NCBI GenBank assembly: GCA_044368415.1
Contig: JBIPLJ010000074.1
Coordinates: forward strand, 1-19,189
Origin: UBA4615 sp044368415
GTDB lineage: Bacteria; Pseudomonadota; Gammaproteobacteria; Burkholderiales; Burkholderiaceae_E
Length of the DNA: 19,189 nucleotides
Direction: 5' to 3'
Positions 1 through 6,248 of the stretch are shown piece by piece. The notes under the pieces were generated by a model. It searched no databases. It worked only from the letters and a program-made list of their open reading frames with translations, and was not told the origin of the DNA. Positions within the stretch are counted from its first letter, which is position 1. The number at the start of each line of letters is the position of its first letter. The translations under genes were made by a program, and so were the position numbers.

Positions 1-123
1 GTGACCGCTGAATCCGGACAACACCGGAAAACGGTCACGATCCGCCGGATCGATCGGTCACGATGCTCCGGATTCGCCGGTCACGATCAACCGGATTCAG
101 CGGTCACGTTCGGCCGGAATACG
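1..123. mobile_element. Repeat-rich end of an IS21-type insertion sequence (remnant)
   Basis: Four consecutive 23-bp units start at 32, 55, 78 and 101, with consensus CGGTCACGAT-N3-CCGGAT-N4. Bases 1-17 (GTGACCGCTGAATCCGG) are an exact inverted copy of 91-107. Arrays of short multi-copy repeats near the ends are known from IS21-family elements, where the transposase binds them. No istA or istB coding sequence is visible, so this would be only the terminal segment of an element lying to the left of the window. The family assignment is recalled from the look of such ends; the repeats themselves are certain. Confidence 0.5.
32..123 (+). repeat. Four-unit tandem repeat with exact 23-bp period
   Basis: The units begin at 32, 55, 78 and 101. 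Each opens with CGGTCACG and carries CCGGA at the same offset, with variable bases between. The units abut with no spacers, which argues against a CRISPR array. They probably are transposase-binding sites of the IS end. Confidence 0.85.
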
Positions 124-125
124 CA

Positions 126-158
126 GCCGGCCTCAGCGGCTAAAGCAAGTGCCATTCG
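126..158 (+). repeat. Left copy of a 33-bp imperfect direct repeat (IS4-type tail)
   Basis: It matches 1012-1044 at 28 of 33 positions, 886 bp apart, including AGCGG-N-TAAA and AAGTGCCAT. The right copy spans the stop codon of a transposase remnant and its flank. This left copy is therefore probably the tail of a second copy of the same element; its equivalent stop codon TAA reads CAA here. It is followed by a small hairpin at 165-180 (TTCGGG, loop CGAA, CCCGAA). Confidence 0.75.
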
Positions 159-233
159 TCCTGGTTCGGGCGAACCCGAATAAGGGGCAGTCCTAGGCTT
201 GGCCTGGGGATGCCGTCGTGTTATCCCTCCGCC

Positions 234-794
234 ATGAGCCTCTTTGGACTTTTTAATCGACCTGCACCGATCGCGCAGTGCCCGGCTTGGCGGCTCGTGC
301 TGGCGGCAGAAGTCGGGGGCTTGCGCGAAGTCGGCCTGTCGGCCGACGAACAGCGCCTGCTGGTGGTGTCTTATGCCGGCCGCGGCTTGTTCGACCTGGA
401 ATCCGCGCGGCGCCTGGCCAGAGACGATGAAGTCCCGGGTCCGGACTGCGCCTGGCTTGACACGGCCGCGCGCCGGGTTCGCGGCATCGGGGTGTCGGAA
501 CGGGAATGGTTCAACGCCGTGGGCGTGTGGGGGGGCGCGCTGGCCAGTGGCAGCGGCGATGCCGCCACTGCCACCCGGGGCTGGATGGTCGAGGTGAGGG
601 GCACAGGGCGATCAGAACGCGCTCTGGTCGGGCCGGTAGACGACAAGCCGCGCTGGCTGGTGGGTCAGCCCCTGGGCGAGATCCGGGCTTTCGGCTTCTC
701 GCCTTCCGGCTGTCTGCTGCTGCTGGGCAGCAGCAGCGAACTGAGCGTCTACGCCAGGACCGAGGCCCGCAGCCAGGCCCCGGGCCCAGGCTGA
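234..794 (+). CDS. Hypothetical protein, IS-flanked
   Basis: This encodes a 186-residue protein that I cannot assign to a named family. The ATG at 234 gives an N-terminus beginning MSLFGLFNRP; an in-frame ATG at 210 is possible, and neither has a convincing ribosome-binding site. There is no signal peptide or membrane segment. The C-terminal third contains a pattern like one blade of a beta-propeller (GEIRAFGFSPSGCLLLLGSS, then an SVYAR strand), and an earlier stretch (LREVGLSADEQRLLVVSY) has the same style. This suggests a small all-beta, WD40-like fold, but that is inference. A CTGCTGCTG/CAGCAGCAG palindrome lies in its coding sequence near 714-738. The gene sits alone between two copies of an IS4-type tail, so it may be cargo trapped by insertion-sequence activity. 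Confidence 0.6.
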   Translation: MSLFGLFNRPAPIAQCPAWRLVLAAEVGGLREVGLSADEQRLLVVSYAGRGLFDLESARRLARDDEVPGPDCAWLDTAARRVRGIGVSEREWFNAVGVWGGALASGSGDAATATRGWMVEVRGTGRSERALVGPVDDKPRWLVGQPLGEIRAFGFSPSGCLLLLGSSSELSVYARTEARSQAPGPG

Positions 795-833
795 ACCGAG
801 TTCAGCGCGCCATCTCCAGCATTGTTGCTGTAG

Positions 834-1044
834 CCCCAGTGGGCCAGGCGCGGAGCGTCTGTCGAGCCTGCGCTGTTCGATTCGATCGCCCAGTCCAAGG
901 TCGGACGTCGCCCAGATCGCATCGAGCCCAGGCAGCGAAAGCGACGACCGAGATCCTACCCAAGGCTCAAGAAGCATCGCCTCCTCGCTCGCTCCGATAT
1001 CCTTAACTACGGCCGGCCTAAGCGGATAAACTAAGTGCCATGCG
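834..1044 (+). mobile_element. IS4-type transposase C-terminal remnant with element end
   Basis: An open stretch runs from just after a TAG at 831-833 to a TAA at 1032-1034. From about 876 it translates to a basic tail (FDSIAQSKVGRRPDRIEPR, then QRKRRPRSYPRLKKHR). The RPDRIEPR...KRRPRSYP pattern is typical of the extreme C-terminus of IS4-family transposases, which end in a poly-basic KRRPK-Y-L-x-x-PR stretch. The catalytic DDE core and the left half of the element are absent. The segment after the stop (AAGTGCCATGCG) is probably the terminal inverted repeat, matching the copy at 126-158. The family call comes from motif memory. Confidence 0.6.
1012..1044 (+). repeat. Right copy of the 33-bp imperfect direct repeat
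   Basis: It is the partner of 126-158 and includes the last transposase codons, the stop and the flank. A CCTAAG/CTTAGG inverted repeat (1017-1022 and 1046-1051) overlaps it. Confidence 0.75.
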
Positions 1045-1087
1045 ACTTAGGAAGGCGCCTGCTGCCATTGGAACTCGCGTGGGTGCG

Positions 1088-1106
1088 GCGCCGCCTCGAG
1101 CGGCGC
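1088..1106 (-). terminator. GC-rich stem-loop directly after the PEBP-like gene
   Basis: A 7-bp perfect stem (GCGCCGC at 1088-1094 with GCGGCGC at 1100-1106) has a 5-nt loop. It lies immediately downstream of the stop codon at 1107-1109 on the minus strand. There is no T-tract after it, so it may act as a 3'-end stabiliser instead of an intrinsic terminator. Confidence 0.4.
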
Positions 1107-1667
1107 TTACTTCGCCTTCGGACGACCGTAGGTGGCCGTGAAGCTGGCTTTGCCCAGTGCGTTGGCGTTGATCATGTAGCCCGCCAAGGCAGCGGTGGCG
1201 TCGGCGGGGATCTCGAGCTTTTCGGTCTTCAGGGCGTGCACCGTAAAGATGTAGCGGTGGGGCGTGTCGCCCGGCGGTGGGCACATGCCGCCCCAGGCGG
1301 CTACGCCGTAGTCAATGCGCACCTGGCTGGCACCTGCGGGCAGGCCCGCACCCCCCGCGGCACCGGCGTCTGCCTTGAGGGCGGTGACATCGGCGGGCAG
1401 GTTGATCACCGACCAGTGCCACCAGCCCGACCCACTGGGCGCATCGGGGTCGTACACCGTCACCGCAAAACTCTTGGTGCCGGCCGGTGCGCCGCTCCAA
1501 GCGAGCGCTGGCGACTTGTTCTCGCCCGAGCAGCCGAAGCCGTTGAACTCGAACTTCTTGTCGATCACGCTGCCGGCCTTGATGTCTGGACTGCGAAGTT
1601 GAAAGCCAGCGGCGCTGGTGAGACTCGACAAGCTGACCAGCGAAATGGCGATGAGGGTGCGTTTCAC
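1107..1667 (-). CDS. YbhB/YbcL-type (PEBP, Raf-kinase-inhibitor-like) secreted protein
   Basis: The 186-residue product belongs to the bacterial phosphatidylethanolamine-binding-protein family. Family landmarks are visible: the opening strand with FELRSP-like FQLRSPDI, the CSGENKSPALAW segment, the YDPDAPSGSGWWHW block that forms the anion-binding pocket, the GPCPP-equivalent GGMCPPPGDTPHRYIFTVHAL, and a closing GxASFTATYGR strand. A signal peptide is clear (KRTLIAISLVSLSSLTSAA, cleavage near residue 20), so the protein is exported to the periplasm. The GTG at 1667 is chosen as the start because GGAG lies about six bases upstream and the signal peptide begins there; an ATG at 1700 would only add a non-signal extension. 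Molecular role is not established for most family members. It is co-oriented with the AraC regulator upstream. Confidence 0.9.
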   Translation of the reverse strand: MKRTLIAISLVSLSSLTSAAGFQLRSPDIKAGSVIDKKFEFNGFGCSGENKSPALAWSGAPAGTKSFAVTVYDPDAPSGSGWWHWSVINLPADVTALKADAGAAGGAGLPAGASQVRIDYGVAAWGGMCPPPGDTPHRYIFTVHALKTEKLEIPADATAALAGYMINANALGKASFTATYGRPKAK

Positions 1668-1794
1668 GAGAATCTCCGACAAGCGTTGAGGAGACCTCAT
1701 GATGGGCACGCCCGAGCCTTCGTGTTGGCCCTTGCATATCAATCACTGTGCCGATCCGCGCATCGGCCTCGCGTTGCAGAGCCAGGGAAGCGAC

Positions 1795-2598
1795 TCAGGG
1801 ACGCAAGTGGGTCGGCGCGTACCCGAAGCGCTTCCGAAAGGCTGCCGTGAACCGGCTGTGCGAGTCGTAGCCGCAGCGAGCGGCAATCTCCGAGACCTGC
1901 AGGCTCGTGCCCTGTAACAGCGCCATGGCGGATTCCAGTCGAACTTCGCGAACGCACCGGCTGGCCGAGGTGCCTTCTTCGCCCAGCCGCCGCTGCAGCG
2001 TGCTGGTGCTCATGTGAAACGCACGCGCCAGCTCATCCACTGGCCATGCCGCGTGCGGGCGCTGGCTCACCAACCTGTGCACACGGTCAGCCCAAGCCAG
2101 TTTGCGCAGGGGCGCGAACACGATCCCGCGCTCTGCCAGCAACAGCAGAACTTCGAGTGCACGGTGCTCGCGCAAGGCATCGGACAGATCGGGCTGCAGC
2201 AGTGCCGCCGTGGCGTGGCTGAAGGTGGCCACGAAGCTGTCGTCGGCGTCGGTGCCGGCGCAGCCCTGCACCGCGGGTGTGGCCGCGAACTGGCCAAAGC
2301 GATCGTGGAAACGCTCCACGGTCTGGGGCGCAAAGCCGATCAGCCGTGCTTCGTAGAAGCCACCCGCAGGCGGCTCATTGAGTATGTCCCACTGAGTCGC
2401 CCGAGACATGATGAAGGCTTGCCCGGCTGCGTACCGGGTCTCCCCGTGTGGCGTGGACAGACGCTTGCGGCCAGACACCACCCATCCAACAAGTTCGTCC
2501 CGCACCGTGGCTGTACGAACGAGATGGGGGACGCGGGTTCGGATGAGTTGAGCAGTGGCAACAGCGATGTGGCTCATCAATCGAGGGGTGGTGGGCAC
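1795..2598 (-). CDS. AraC-family transcriptional regulator
   Basis: The 267-residue protein has a typical AraC layout. An N-terminal cupin-like sensing region comes first (SGRKRLSTPHGETRYAAGQ, with the FIMSRATQWDILNEP segment after it). Two C-terminal helix-turn-helix units follow (about residues 185-265). The first reads WPVDELARAFHMSTSTLQRRL; the second is the family signature VSEIAARCGYDSHSRFTAAFRKRFGYAPTHLR. The ligand is unknown. The start used is GTG 2598; ATG 2577 is the alternative and neither has a strong ribosome-binding site. The gene starts 25 bp beyond the rtcR stop and precedes the PEBP-like gene on the same strand. It could be co-transcribed with rtcR by read-through, but nothing links it functionally to RNA repair. 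Confidence 0.9.
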   Translation of the reverse strand: MPTTPRLMSHIAVATAQLIRTRVPHLVRTATVRDELVGWVVSGRKRLSTPHGETRYAAGQAFIMSRATQWDILNEPPAGGFYEARLIGFAPQTVERFHDRFGQFAATPAVQGCAGTDADDSFVATFSHATAALLQPDLSDALREHRALEVLLLLAERGIVFAPLRKLAWADRVHRLVSQRPHAAWPVDELARAFHMSTSTLQRRLGEEGTSASRCVREVRLESAMALLQGTSLQVSEIAARCGYDSHSRFTAAFRKRFGYAPTHLRP

Positions 2599-2623
2599 GT
2601 CCGCTGCCGGAATCAGGGCATCG

Positions 2624-4240
2624 TCACGAGCCCGAAGGCCCGCTGAGCTGGTCCCAGCTCAGTCCGTGCTTCTGCAGGTACTTGCGCAGCCGGTCAGCGT
2701 CGTTGACGACCGTGCGCTGCGTGCGTGACCGATCAAAGAGCTTGCGACCCGCGTCCGACAAGGTCCGGGCTTGCCGACAGACGCTCACGACGGCCTCGAG
2801 CTGGATGCGGTCGAAGAGGTCCATGTCCGCCAGTGACTCGGCCGGGAGCAGGTCGTCGAGAGCGACCCCACGAGTGACTGTCTCTCCGGTGGCTGTGTGC
2901 TGCCAGAGCCAACGCAGCCGTTGTACTTCGGCCTCGACCTGCGCCGCTGAAACCCGCCCGCCATCGGCCAGCGTGGCCAGTCTGGTGACGCTGGCCGAGA
3001 GGTCGCGGAAGTTGCCGCTCCAGAGCGCCTCGGCCGATTGCGCGAAACGCAGGTACTGGGTTTTGGCCTCGGCGTTGAACCGCACAGCGCGGCCGGTCTC
3101 TGCTGCGGCACGGGTCAGCAGATGTTCGATGTTGGGTTCCAGATCCTCGCGCCGCTGCGCCAATCCGGGCAGTGTGTATGCCCACAGGTTGATGCGCGCA
3201 TAGAGGTCCTCTCGGAATCGGCCCTGCGCCACGTCCACACGCAGGTCCCGGTTGGTGCCGGCGATCAACTGGAAGTCACTCGATACCTCGCGGTCGCTGC
3301 CCATCGGAAAGAATCGCTTCTCTTCCACGGCCTTGAGCAGCATGGCCTGCTCATCAACACCCAGTTCACCGATTTCGTCGAGGAACAACACGCCCTCATG
3401 CGCGGTGCGCAACAGGCCGGCGCGATCGGCGGCCGCGCCGGTGAACGCGCCCTTCTTGTGACCGAACAGGGTGGACGCGGCCCCGTCACCATGGAGGGTC
3501 GCGCAGTTCACCTCGACAAACTCGCCTTTCACTTGGTGTCGCGACTTCTTCAGCTCGAACATGCGACGCGCCAGGTGCGACTTGCCGGCGCCAGTGGGCC
3601 CCGTCAGCAGGATGGGCGCCTTCGAGCGCACTGCCACCCTCTCGATCTCTTCGATCAGGGCGTTAAAACCCTTGTTGCGCGTGGCGATGCCGCTCTTCAG
3701 AAAGTCGAGGGCGTCGCGCTGCTCCTGCTCGAAGCGCTTGGCGAGCACGTCATAGCGCGACAGGTCCAGGTCGATGAGGGCGAAGGTGCCGGGCAGTCGG
3801 CGCGTTTGCTTCTTCGGTGGGGCGGTTTGCAGCAGCACGCCTGGAATGAAGCGCGACTCGACCATCAGGAACATGCAGATCTGCGCCACGTGTGTGCCGG
3901 TGGTGATGTGTGTCCAGTACTGCTCCGCGTCGGGCTTGAAGGTGTAGCTGCGCACCCAGTCATAGAGCGCGCCATACATCTCGCCGAAGTCCCACGGGTC
4001 GGCGATGTCCATCGCCACGAGGCGGACCTCGGTCTCGGGCGACACCGAGGCGATGTCGCGCTTGACGCCTTGCGCAAGCGCCTCGTGTCGAGGCGTGTAG
4101 ATCAACTCGAGCCGGTGAACGACGGTGTCTTCTTGTTGGACCAGCGAGACGGTCGGGCGCCACTTCTCCCAGCGTCCCGCGCCCTGGCCGGAATCGAGCT
4201 GGGTGCCGAGGAAGCCGATGACGACGGTCTTCTTGACCAT
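2624..4240 (-). CDS. rtcR: RtcR, sigma54-dependent activator of the RNA-repair operon
   Basis: The 538-residue protein is a bacterial enhancer-binding protein of the RtcR type (about 530 residues in E. coli). The N-terminal part (about 1-180) is the CARF-like sensor domain that keeps the activator off until it binds a signal; RNA fragments with 2',3'-cyclic phosphate ends are the proposed ligand for the family. The AAA+ domain shows Walker A GPTGAGKS (214-221), the sigma54-contact loop GAFTGA (264-269), Walker B LFLDEI (285-290) and the arginine-finger segment REDLYARIN (343-351). A Fis-like helix-turn-helix occupies roughly 480-530. It is divergent from rsr and faces the sigma54 promoter at 4385-4402, its evident target. 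A possible -10 (TAGAAT) for its own transcript lies at 4268-4273 on the minus strand. All ATPase motifs look intact. Confidence 0.97.
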   Translation of the reverse strand: MVKKTVVIGFLGTQLDSGQGAGRWEKWRPTVSLVQQEDTVVHRLELIYTPRHEALAQGVKRDIASVSPETEVRLVAMDIADPWDFGEMYGALYDWVRSYTFKPDAEQYWTHITTGTHVAQICMFLMVESRFIPGVLLQTAPPKKQTRRLPGTFALIDLDLSRYDVLAKRFEQEQRDALDFLKSGIATRNKGFNALIEEIERVAVRSKAPILLTGPTGAGKSHLARRMFELKKSRHQVKGEFVEVNCATLHGDGAASTLFGHKKGAFTGAAADRAGLLRTAHEGVLFLDEIGELGVDEQAMLLKAVEEKRFFPMGSDREVSSDFQLIAGTNRDLRVDVAQGRFREDLYARINLWAYTLPGLAQRREDLEPNIEHLLTRAAAETGRAVRFNAEAKTQYLRFAQSAEALWSGNFRDLSASVTRLATLADGGRVSAAQVEAEVQRLRWLWQHTATGETVTRGVALDDLLPAESLADMDLFDRIQLEAVVSVCRQARTLSDAGRKLFDRSRTQRTVVNDADRLRKYLQKHGLSWDQLSGPSGS

Positions 4241-4248
4241 AGATGAAG

Positions 4249-4361
4249 CGCTAGGAATTTAGCGACTATTCTAGCCCACTTGAGCATTTGACGATTGAGG
4301 AGACGGATCTTGCTGGGCGTAGGTCGGTGGAAAAGCGATTTCTATCAGTCACTTAATGACT
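4249..4361. promoter_or_regulatory. Candidate RtcR upstream activating region
   Basis: The space between rtcR and the sigma54 promoter holds two short inverted repeats: CGCTA/TAGCG at 4249-4253 and 4260-4264, and AGTCA/TGACT at 4347-4351 and 4357-4361. A further CTAGC is at 4271-4275. A sigma54 activator must bind upstream of its promoter, so these are candidates by position. Repeats this short can arise by chance, and no RtcR consensus is used here. Confidence 0.3.
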
Positions 4362-4384
4362 ACCTCCCTGAACGTGCCGGCGGC

Positions 4385-4402
4385 TGGCACGTCGATTGCA
4401 AT
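4385..4402 (+). promoter_or_regulatory. Sigma54 (-24/-12) promoter of rsr-yrl-rtcB-rlaP-rtcA
   Basis: TGGCACG-N4-TTGCA matches the RpoN consensus, with GG at 4386-4387 and GC at 4398-4399 at the required spacing. Predicted transcription start is near 4411. That leaves a leader of about 32 nt, with AAGGAGA at 4430-4436 six bases before the ATG at 4443. Its presence between divergent rtcR and rsr fits RtcR control exactly. It also rules out translation from the in-frame ATG at 4356, which would lie upstream of the transcript. Confidence 0.93.
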
Positions 4403-4442
4403 AGAAGACCCACACACGTTGAATGCTACAAGGAGAACACTC

Positions 4443-6017
4443 ATGGTCAACGCCCAACTCTTTCAGACGCTGAAGGGCGTGCTGCTGCCTGATGCCACCG
4501 CCCGAAACCACGAGCAGGCACCGGCCTACGCCCTGAGCGGCCGCCATCAACTGGCGCAGCTTGCTGCGACGGGTTGCCTGAACCAGACCTTCTATGCAAG
4601 CGCGGAATCGCAGCTGGACACGGTGCGTGCGCTGGCTTCAACCGTGGACGCGGCGTTCGTGGCCAAGACGGCCGTCTACGCGCGCCAGGCCGGCCACATG
4701 AAGGACATGCCGGCTCTGCTGGCCGCCACGCTGGCGATGCGCGACGTGGCGCTGCTCGGCCAGGTGTTCGGCCGCGTGGTCGACAACGGCAAGATGCTGC
4801 GCAACTTCGTGCAGATCGTGCGCAGTGGTTCGGTGGGTCGCAAGTCGCTGGGTTCCCGGCCGAAGAAGCTGGTTCAGCACTGGCTGCTGACCGCCACCGA
4901 GAAGCAGCTGCTGAACGCCTCGGTGGGCAACACGCCGTCGCTGGCTGACGTGGTGAAGATGGTTCACCCGAAGCCGGCGGAGGCCTGGCGCGCTGCGTGG
5001 TTCGCGTGGCTGATCGGCAAGGCAGTCGATGAGGCGGCGCTGCCGCCCATCACGCAGGCCTTCGAGCGCTTCAAGCGGGCCGTGGCCGACGGCGTAGTGT
5101 GCGAGGTGCCCGACGTGCCGTTCCAGATGCTTACCGCGCTGGCGCTGAGCTCTGGGCAGTGGGCACAGATCGCACGAGCCGGCTCGTGGCAGATGGTGCG
5201 TCAGAACCTGAACACCTTCGCGCGTCACAGCGTGTTCGAGCTTGACGGCATGGCCGAAGCGATCGCAGGGACGCTGCGTGACCCGAAGGCCATAGCCCAG
5301 GCGCGTGTGCTGCCGTACCAGCTGATGTCGGCGTTCAAGGCGACGGGAGAAGGTGTGCCGGCGGTGGTCCGCGACGCGCTGCAGGACGCGATGGAGGCGG
5401 CGCTGGCCAATGTGCCGGCGTTCGATGGCCGGGTGGTGGTGTGCCCCGACGTGTCGGGCTCGATGAGCTCGGCAGTGACGGGTCACCGCGGTTCGGCGAC
5501 GTCAAGTGTGCGTTGCATCGATGTTGCGGCGCTGGTCTCGGCGGCGGTGTTGCGCAAGAACCCGACGGCACGTGTTCTGCCGTTCGAGCAAGAGGTGGTG
5601 AAGCTGTCGTTGAATGCCCGCGACTCGGTAATGACCAATGCACAAGCGTTGGCCGCCATCGGGGGTGGGGGTACCCACTGCAGCGCGCCACTCGCCTTGC
5701 TGAACAAGGAGCGTGCCAGGGTGGAGTTGGTGATCATCGTCTCGGACAACGAGTCGTGGATCGATGCGACGCGGCATGGCGCGACGCAGACGATGCGTGA
5801 GTGGGAGGTGCTGAAGAAGCGCAATCCGAAGGCTCGCCTAGTGTGCATCGACATCCAGCCGTACTGCACGACGCAGGCGGCGGAGCGGCACGACATCATG
5901 AATGTCGGCGGCTTCTCGGATGCGGTGTTTGCGGTGATTGCTTCGTTCGCCGAAGGCAAGACGGGGCCGGAGCACTGGGTGGGCGAGATCGAGAAGGTCT
6001 CGTTGGCTGCTAAGTAG
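4443..6017 (+). CDS. rsr: Rsr, Ro60-like TROVE/VWA RNA-binding protein
   Basis: The 524-residue product is a bacterial Ro60 orthologue. The first two thirds form the TROVE HEAT-repeat ring, with helical repeats through about residues 25-320 including HMKDMPALLAATLAMRD and the basic GRKSLGSRPKKLVQHWL segment. The C-terminal third is a von Willebrand A domain with an intact metal site DVSGS at 336-340. Ro proteins bind misfolded RNA ends in the ring and Y RNAs on its outer surface, and in bacteria link RNA to exonucleases. The start at ATG 4443 is fixed by the sigma54 promoter and a good ribosome-binding site; a longer reading from 4356 overlaps the promoter. It is the first gene of the operon, and two Y-RNA-like structures follow its stop. 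Confidence 0.96.
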   Translation: MVNAQLFQTLKGVLLPDATARNHEQAPAYALSGRHQLAQLAATGCLNQTFYASAESQLDTVRALASTVDAAFVAKTAVYARQAGHMKDMPALLAATLAMRDVALLGQVFGRVVDNGKMLRNFVQIVRSGSVGRKSLGSRPKKLVQHWLLTATEKQLLNASVGNTPSLADVVKMVHPKPAEAWRAAWFAWLIGKAVDEAALPPITQAFERFKRAVADGVVCEVPDVPFQMLTALALSSGQWAQIARAGSWQMVRQNLNTFARHSVFELDGMAEAIAGTLRDPKAIAQARVLPYQLMSAFKATGEGVPAVVRDALQDAMEAALANVPAFDGRVVVCPDVSGSMSSAVTGHRGSATSSVRCIDVAALVSAAVLRKNPTARVLPFEQEVVKLSLNARDSVMTNAQALAAIGGGGTHCSAPLALLNKERARVELVIIVSDNESWIDATRHGATQTMREWEVLKKRNPKARLVCIDIQPYCTTQAAERHDIMNVGGFSDAVFAVIASFAEGKTGPEHWVGEIEKVSLAAK

Positions 6018-6040
6018 CCAGAGGGTAAGGAGGTCAGAAT

Positions 6041-6060
6041 GGTGTCGCCTGCGGCACCAA
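6041..6060 (+). other. Stem-loop just downstream of rsr
   Basis: An 8-bp stem (6041-6048 with 6053-6060, one G-T pair) carries a CCTG loop. It begins 23 bp after the rsr stop and has no T-tract. It could mark a processing point or protect the rsr 3' end before the noncoding RNAs; this is inference. Confidence 0.4.
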
Positions 6061-6081
6061 CCTGTGCTTCAGTGTTGTCGA

Positions 6082-6148
6082 GTGGCGAATGCTTGGTGGA
6101 ACTACATCGTTCTGATCGCCTATGTTTCACCAGATTTCTAGTCGCCAC
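6082..6148 (+). ncRNA. Y-RNA-like RNA, short form (Yrl, no tRNA module)
   Basis: A 67-nt hairpin is visible: outer stem GTGGCGA/TCGCCAC (6082-6088 with 6142-6148), an asymmetric internal loop (ATGCT against nine bases), then a 9-bp inner helix (6094-6102 with 6124-6132) holding one G-U pair, and an apical loop of about 21 nt. Both strands match the neighbouring RNA at 6249-6398. The 5' strand shares GAATGC and TGGAACTACA; the 3' strand shares GTTTCA, GAT and a T-R-G-T-C-R-C-C segment. Pairs that differ in sequence remain paired, so the stem is conserved as structure. This fits the Ro-binding stem of a Y RNA without the tRNA-like part. The true ends are unknown; transcription may continue to the T-run at 6242-6248. 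Confidence 0.65.
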
Positions 6149-6184
6149 CCGAGAACTTTCGAAGGAAGAGCGTTCTGCCGAGAC

Positions 6185-6248
6185 TGCGCTCAGTTCGGTA
6201 GCGCACGATTGATTCCCCAACCGTTGTCGCAACGAGGCATCTTTTTTT
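6185..6248 (+). other. Hairpins and T-run between the two Y-like RNAs
   Basis: The first hairpin (TGCGCT at 6185-6190 with AGCGCA at 6200-6205) has a loop reading CAGTTCGGT, strikingly like a tRNA D-arm (GCTCAGTTGGTAGAGC class). A second hairpin CGTTG-TCG-CAACG (6222-6234) follows, then seven T residues at 6242-6248 after a 7-nt gap. Together they may be the 3' tail and terminator of the short RNA, or a decayed tRNA-like module. There is no full tRNA cloverleaf here. Confidence 0.35.

Larger units (their letters stand above)
795..1106. other. Non-coding stretch holding IS debris
   Basis: No intact gene is present. The stretch holds the transposase tail and element end described above, then about 60 bp of unassigned sequence, then a GC-rich hairpin that follows the stop codon of the minus-strand gene at 1107. 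Confidence 0.6.

Noticed and set aside
32..123. CRISPR array
   Set aside because: The units are contiguous 23-bp tandem repeats with no unique spacers and no cas genes nearby.
1012..1060. Integron attC site
   Set aside because: The inverted repeat CCTAAG/CTTAGG is short and lacks the paired core sites of attC. The sequence is better explained as an IS4-type element end.
3038..4246. 402-residue frame on the plus strand opposite rtcR
   Set aside because: It is a shadow of rtcR caused by high GC. The product has no domain and its start lies inside rtcR without a ribosome-binding site.
6185..6234. Genuine tRNA gene starting at the D-arm-like hairpin
   Set aside because: Only the D-arm resembles tRNA. 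No anticodon arm, T-arm or acceptor pairing follows.
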